From: Dichotomocladium elegans
Taxonomy: Eukaryota; Mucoromycota; Mucoromycetes; Mucorales; Lichtheimiaceae
DNA length: 64,000 bases
Assembly (NCBI GenBank): GCA_025716815.1
Contig: JAIXMN010000006.1
Coordinates: 186,001 to 250,000 of the forward strand
Direction: 5' to 3'
Part shown: positions 58,590 to 64,000 of the stretch, in pieces
Position numbering within the stretch: the stretch's first letter is position 1
Layout of the letters: every line of letters starts with the position of its first letter
Position numbers and translations under genes: made by a program
Notes under the pieces: model-generated
What the model saw: only the letters and a program-made list of their open reading frames with translations
Databases searched by the model: none
What the model was told of the DNA's origin: nothing

Positions 58590-59072
58590 ACTGTAACACT
58601 TCTCGCTGTACTAAATGAATGCGCATTCAAAACCTTCACAAATATCAGCGTGAACACTCCGATTCTGTCTTGGTCAGTGTACACTCTGTAGCCATGTTTA
58701 GTGTATCCTTCTTTCATCTGAATATATGTATTCTTTTGCGTGCGGATATGCCTCGCAACAATACCAGTGTTACTGTTACAGGATAGACTACGCAAGAATT
58801 CGAGGTGGAATGAACATATGGAAGAAAGTATAATTCCTCACCAACGACATAGTCCATTGGTTCAGGGCACCCATGCTCATCGACAACATGGTCTTGGCCA
58901 TTTCGTAGAAAGATAGATTGCTCGTTTCAGAATGTAAAATGCGTTTGCCAAACTCTTTCGCCGTATATGCGACATTTGCATTGTCACCACGCTTAAAGGT
59001 TTTTTTTGTAAATTTTGCGACTTCAAAATTACTAGGACGCGCTCAATTTTGGGAAAATGGTCTATAACGTGA
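58590..59072 (-). mobile_element. Truncated Tc1/mariner element
   Basis: Minus strand: left terminal repeat TATAGACCATTTTCC (59072), AAGTCGCAAAAT, the transposase start (about 58925-58830, matching MSNLFFYE and GHVVDE in mixed frames), then QMKEGYTKHGYRVYTDQDR (58720-58660). It ends in the helix-turn-helix region. 59073-59700 holds nothing I can support. Confidence 0.78.
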
Positions 59073-59708
59073 CGAATGTGTTAAGTTTGATAAATGACTT
59101 CGAAACACGGTGATTCGCTTCCTTTGTATCGCGAAATCATATAGGCTTGCTCTGTATCTGAGGTATGTTATATAGAATTGGGGTGGAAGTTACGTATCCC
59201 ATATACAAAATAATGAGTTGTCGCACGAAAATGGATAAGTTCATTGCATTGGTTGGATGAAGGCTAGAAACTAGCATACAACTGACTTATGCTACTAATG
59301 CCCAAGGGCACCCAAAAGTTATATATGGTCAGAATCAGCACTGGGTGAGAGGAAAGTCAATCTCTTCATATAAGCGTGTTAGAGGCTTACAATGAAGGAC
59401 CGCCGGGAATGTGTTTGATAAAATCCCCATTGTGCACTTGGTAATATTTAGGGATATATCCCTCAACCTTGTCAATAAGTGGATCACAAACTCATTGCCA
59501 AAATAACCGAACTCTGTATTTCGAAAGGAAATTGAGCAAAGTTTCTACTACAATTCTGATCAAAAAGAAAATGCAAGACTTGTCTGAAATGCAAATTGGT
59601 ATGATGAGGAAAAGTTGTACTTCCAGAAAGTTTAATGGATCGTGACATTTAGAGCTATACAGTGCTGCAGTAATCATAGTAGTATGTACAGTCATAGGTT
59701 CTTGCATC

Positions 59709-60726
59709 CTACACCTTCTTTTCCTGGAAGCGAGCCTCCTCCCAGATGGTTTTGCCATTGCAGGCACAGACCTTTTTCATATTTTCAAAAGTACCGGCAC
59801 TTCGAGCAATGATTCCGCACAAAATTCCTGGGCCACTATTTCCGTCCCACTTTGACTGTTCGTTGCCGCTGCTGCGGCCCAGATCATCTTCTTTGGCAGA
59901 GATCACCATGGAGCGACCGATGATATCCCATACCTTGACACGCGAGCTCTCAATCACCAAATCGCCCCATCCGTTTTCATCGACCCAAACGTTTCCGAGA
60001 TCACCCACATGTCCAGTCTGTGCGTCGCCGTGGTCGACATGTGTTGGGTTAAAATGATCACCGCATGATTGCCAGCCTCCTGAAATGTCGCCCAGTTCGT
60101 GAATATGAACGCCATGATTACCAGGCGTCAAACCCGCCACTGTCAGATCAATGAGACACGTCTCTTCATCAACCTGAACAAAACGTGCAAGGCCGTGTGT
60201 TTCTTTTGGCATCTTGGTGGACGGATCGTTCCCGAACGTGTCAAAGATACACACAGCTGCACCAGAATGCCCCTGGCCATCCGAGGTACCTTGGCCACGG
60301 ATGACTACGGTCCGGCCAGTACCCTTCAGGGCCCGTGTGATAATTGAAGGCGCCACTGATGGCGGATATTATGTGAGCCTCTTTTTGCTAATGCTCCAAA
60401 TTGTCAATGTCAACTTGATCCCGCTCACCTGATCCTTCGACAACAACGCGTTGTTCTTCGAGATTAATGTCATAGCGCTTAACACCTATAGCAATTCCTT
60501 GTTAGTAAAAAAAGAAAAATAGCAAGTAAATTCAGATAGACGCCCACCGGGAAATTGTTTCAGGACTTTGTCAATGTCTTCCACACATGACTGGCAGGTC
60601 ATTTCGACCGCGAACTCTGTCTGCTCAAATCAGCTCTCTTGATAAGGAACACCCCCTCTTTTTCTCTTTTTTATACGAGTGTTTCGCCCATACTTTAAGC
60701 TGTTTCTTCAGAATAGAGGATGGCAT
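59709..60726 (-). CDS. CCS1: Copper chaperone for superoxide dismutase
   Basis: Delivers copper to Cu/Zn-SOD1 and forms its disulfide, in cytosol and mitochondrial intermembrane space. Four exons (minus): 60726-60694, 60620-60548, 60485-60429, 60355-59709; 269 residues (yeast 249). Domain I is Atx1-like with the copper site MTCQSC (EFAVEMTCQSCVEDIDKVL). Domain II is SOD-like: GNHGVHIHELGDISGGWQSC, HFNPTHVDHGD, VWDIIGRSMVI. Domain III keeps the CxC delivery motif (VCACNGKTIWEEARF) near the C-terminus. The start at 60726 gives an 11-codon first exon that joins in phase. Confidence 0.95.
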
Positions 60727-61083
60727 TTCGGAGGTAACGTAAAAAGAGTATACTCTTTACTGAAGGCTGACAAATACAAATGACCTTCTTGGGCAGGCGG
60801 GGACCGTTTTAACTCCGCACAGGAAGTTACAATGCAAATCTTTTGGGCATTACATCATTGCCATTCGATACCCGGATATGCGCACATCTTACCTTCAACA
60901 AATGATGTTTCTATCTGTTACGTCGATTAGGGCTCTTACATATTTGGTCTTGGTATTTCGCTTATATATAATCATTTTCTTCCAATACATTCGTAAATGA
61001 ATAAAACTGTACGTATTTTTCTTAAGCATTTGAAATGAGCAATCCATCTTTTAATAACAAGGGTATTGCTAATCACAGACATA

Positions 61084-61834
61084 CACTATTTTCCCAAAAT
61101 CTGTGTCGCAGGATCACAAAAATAAAATCGTGTTTTGCCCTGAATGCGCATGATGATAAACCAAATGTCACATGCATACACAGAAACATGTCGCTTCCAT
61201 CTCTTCTTTTGACTCATTCTCTTTTATACACTTTTACGTTCTGAAAAGAGCAACCTATTTTTCTACAAAGATGGCCAGGGTCATGTCGTTGATGAGCCTG
61301 GCTGTCCTGAACCTATAGACTATGCTGTTGATGAAGAAATGTACTCTCTGCAATCCGTTTGTTCTCACGCTGAATATCTGCGTAGCATACCTTTGCAAAG
61401 ATAACTCTGATCTTACTAACACACACGCTCCAAGCGAAAGGATAGAGACATTCGGATGAAGGAAGCGGGGATCAAGCGCGGTTACACGGCGTGCACTGAC
61501 CAAGACAAGGTCAGATTTTCCAAACGGATGTTTGAGAAAATCTTGAGTGCATCAGCTGCAGCAAAATACCTAGGGATCCATATTCGTTCAGCCCAGCGAT
61601 GGATATTACAGTACGAGAAAGACCCTGACAGCATCTTTAAGAAACCTAAAGCGAGGGGTCGTTCGCGTATTCTCAATGAAGAGAATAAGAGCGTTATTTA
61701 ATAACGGATAATTCACCTATCCATAAGACTGAGGATATCGATGTGTTTATCTTCCACCCTGCTCGTCTGAGCTCCACCCGATGGAGCAGTTTTGGTCAGT
61801 TGTCAAGAGCAAAGCAAAAGGCAATAGGTTACCC
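61084..61834 (+). mobile_element. Internally deleted Tc1/mariner element
   Basis: Left end CACTATTTTCCC after TA at 61082-61083; transposase start near 61250 (FYKDGQGHVVDE-like), RMKEAGIKRGYTACTDQDK, SASAAAKYLGIHIRSAQRW. At about 61698 the sequence jumps from the KSVI codons straight to the DNSPIHKTEDI region and ends with MEQFWSVVKSKAKGNRL. About 350 bp of the core, with the first catalytic Asp, are missing. It is joined directly to the repeat at 61835. This copy shows Lys where the 31026 transposase has a stop. Confidence 0.85.
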
Positions 61835-62230
61835 TTGTTCTATTCCGCAATCTTCTAATATTCCGGATGCTCTGCAGATAATGATAGCAGCCTAATTCAG
61901 TGCCTCGAGAGGAGAGGATATGGGCATGGGTGGGACCATGGTTTGGCTGCACCCGCGCAGGTCTCCCACCATGGTTTCGCCGAGGTGCATTTGTCTTCAT
62001 CTGCGTTCTCCGTTGCTTCCCCGGATGCTTCAGCCGCTGCTGCTGTCGTTGGTTCTTCCCGTCCTTCGTGTTCCTTCCTCGAACCCTTCCGCCATTGGTA
62101 CCGCGATGGCATGCCTAGCTACCTTCGGGGTAAGTTAAAAAATAAGAAGCGGGGCTGATATTACCTGTTGACTAATAGGTATGTGGCTGGCCTTCTTTAT
62201 CCATGCGACAAATCTTATGCTTTATGCGAC
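61835..62230 (+). repeat. Short repeat keeping only a Fanzor-type 3' end
   Basis: Sister of 24600-25010, matching across its length: AATCTTCTAATATT, CTCGAGAGGAGAGGATATG, MAAPAQVSHHGFAEVHLSSS, then HWYRDGMPSYLRGKLKNKK and CTGTTGACTAATAGG. Both copies are short, with the nuclease core missing. Confidence 0.6.
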
Positions 62231-62239
62231 ATTTTATTT

Positions 62240-64000
62240 TACATTTATTTTTGAAAATAAATACAGCTGGTGATAAACCACATGTAGTCTTCGGGAACCA
62301 ATGTTGATCTATCTCCACATCCTCTAACTGAAGACAGTAACCTTATTAGCGGAATCTACCATGGGGGGGTTCCGAGATTCGATCTAGGACGAATTCAATC
62401 CCTAGTTATTTAATTCTGACTTGATAACGATAAGATGTTGAAGATACCATTTTGTCAATATTACCAAAGGAAGTGTCGCATACACTTTCCACGATTGGCG
62501 CTCTAGATACTGACCGATCAAACCTTTAAGCTTGGATACGCTTGATCAAGAATACCGAAAGCGTTTGAGCAAAACTACCAGCAGCCCATGCTCATTTCCT
62601 TTGCTTAGATGTGGGGGACCACCAGAAAGTTAAAACGTTACGTCAGCCTTCCACGGTAGCAAACCCGCTAAAGAAAATCATAAAGAACGCAGATATTGAT
62701 ATCAAAACATACAAATTTCATGCTTTACAATTAACCGCCTGTACTTTTGCAGTCCAACAAGGCAAACATACCAAGTGCCAAAGCAAAACAACACGCAAAT
62801 TGGCCCAGCCTCCGGAACACCTTCGAGATATATTATTTCAAGCCTTCAAATGCGTATGACGAATGCCCCAACATCACTAACTTAATTGCTTTGTTGTCTA
62901 TGGAAAATAAAACCACCACACCGGGGTGTGAACAAACGGCAACATTGATTGATTTAAACAGGGCTAACAATTATAAAGGAAATCGCCGAAGCGAATAACG
63001 AAGGTATAATGGTCCTCCACCCTTCAGGTCCCATTTTATGCTTTCAAAATCGCCAACAGTAAGTCACCCAAACCGCACATACGATGACGGGAAAAACATT
63101 GAGTGTACCCCTAGGCTTTAAAAAGATGCAAGGCGAACAGAATCAAGCGTGGCTTAGGAAGCCTAATACCGCCACATTGGACTCTGCACGAAAGGCAATT
63201 TCCTGAATCTATTATAATCCTAAAGGTCGGAAAACACATTCTTCCCTCCGTATTTTATGGTCCTGCTGCAATAAAGAAGATAGTCACGACAAGACAATGA
63301 TCGCCGCTGTCTAGAGCACGCGAGATAAGATGAGATCACCCGAGGATACACCAAGCCGTTCTATTTCATGCAGGACGGCTATTATCTGAGAAGCGTGATA
63401 TCTACATAATCTATGCATCAGCATCAGCGAACGACGCTTGTTCCTATCTCCATCTTTGTCTTTATATTGACTGTTGAGATTTAAACCAATGGATACCGTC
63501 GACCACTGGCTGGAGAATGTGTCAATACGACTTCTCTAACTCAATGCCTGTGTCGCTCCATATCATGTTGGCGGCTTTTGCCCCTGCTGCACATGAGTGC
63601 GACATGGTCACGGGGACGTATGCTGTGTCCTGCCCTTATGCGTTCCACACTCAATTCGATGGCTGAGACCCAGGCCGATAGGGTGTGCATTTGCCCAAAG
63701 AATCACGCTTACTGTCCCACCTAGGTCTTCCTTACTAGGATCTTTGTGTCGCTCCCAGCTTCTTCTGCTCCCCATGGCCACTGTATTTTGCAACGCGTCA
63801 CTGGTGGCGTTGCAAGGCTTGGTCCATTTTCCCTGGGTCGATCGAGGCGCTGTGGCCTATCCTTATTCCATGATGTCAGCGAGCGGCATTTTTCTGGACT
63901 CGGGTCCTGAGCGTATTTGTGATTTCCCTTTTCTCGATTGCAAACAAGAGGAGCAGGTGTTTGCGCATCGCGAATCAAAGCGGCGCCAACGGGACCCTCT
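62240..64000. other. Terminal stretch with no supported gene
   Basis: Frames up to about 85 codons exist (62611-62859 plus, 63721-63978 minus), without known motifs or consistent splice structure. The GC content rises after 63540, which may mark the start of another gene or element beyond the window. Confidence 0.4.

Noticed and set aside
62358..62400. tRNA 3' end or retrotransposon primer-binding site (TTCGATC-like)
   Set aside because: No acceptor-stem pairing or anticodon arm could be drawn in either direction, and no LTR borders it.

Overview
The window reads as nuclear DNA of an early-diverging filamentous fungus, most likely Mucoromycota. Genes carry many short GT-AG introns (about 55-105 bp) with exact phase continuity, and several genes are characteristic of that level: a phenylalanine hydroxylase, a Tudor-SN/SND1 protein, an ARL8 GTPase, a YEATS2-type protein and a velvet regulator. 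This placement is inference; no rRNA or other marker is present. I rebuilt exon structures by hand from splice sites and reading phase.

Layout: 1-6380 is the 3' part of the PI4-kinase STT4; 6978-7374 ribosomal protein P2; 8617-9811 exopolyphosphatase PPX1 (minus), divergent from mitochondrial uS15m (9978-10851); 11548-15437 holds exons I could not assign; 16336-17236 ARL8 (minus); 17780-19393 HGH1, convergent with the mitochondrial acyl carrier protein (19563-19970). 20181-26600 is a transposon graveyard. 26813-30273 is SND1. 30418-38960 is a second mobile-element block: a nearly intact Tc1/mariner element with a solo LTR nested in it, a decayed MULE, a 700-bp minisatellite, a nuclease relic and the 3' exon of a bHLH gene. 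39379-43206 holds a velvet factor convergent with TBL1. 45924-48328 holds the mitochondrial GrpE (MGE1) and, 89 bp downstream, phenylalanine hydroxylase. 49094-55062 holds a YEATS2-like protein convergent with a Rap-GAP. 56510-62230 is again mobile-element debris around CCS1 (59709-60726). The last 1.7 kb shows nothing I can support.

The most interesting signal is a scattered family of decayed proteins that look like Fanzor, the eukaryotic relatives of TnpB (RNA-guided nucleases carried by transposons). I see one nearly full-length relic (56510-58475), a second lineage (25132-26600), an N-terminal piece (23047-23593), and separate short copies that keep only the 3' end. The 3' end is the best conserved part, which fits a transposon end and possibly a guide-RNA locus. 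All copies I see are broken.

The Tc1/mariner family appears at least eight times in decayed form. One copy lies against the 3' end of PPX1, so that the PPX1 stop codon and last residues are inside the transposon's terminal repeat.
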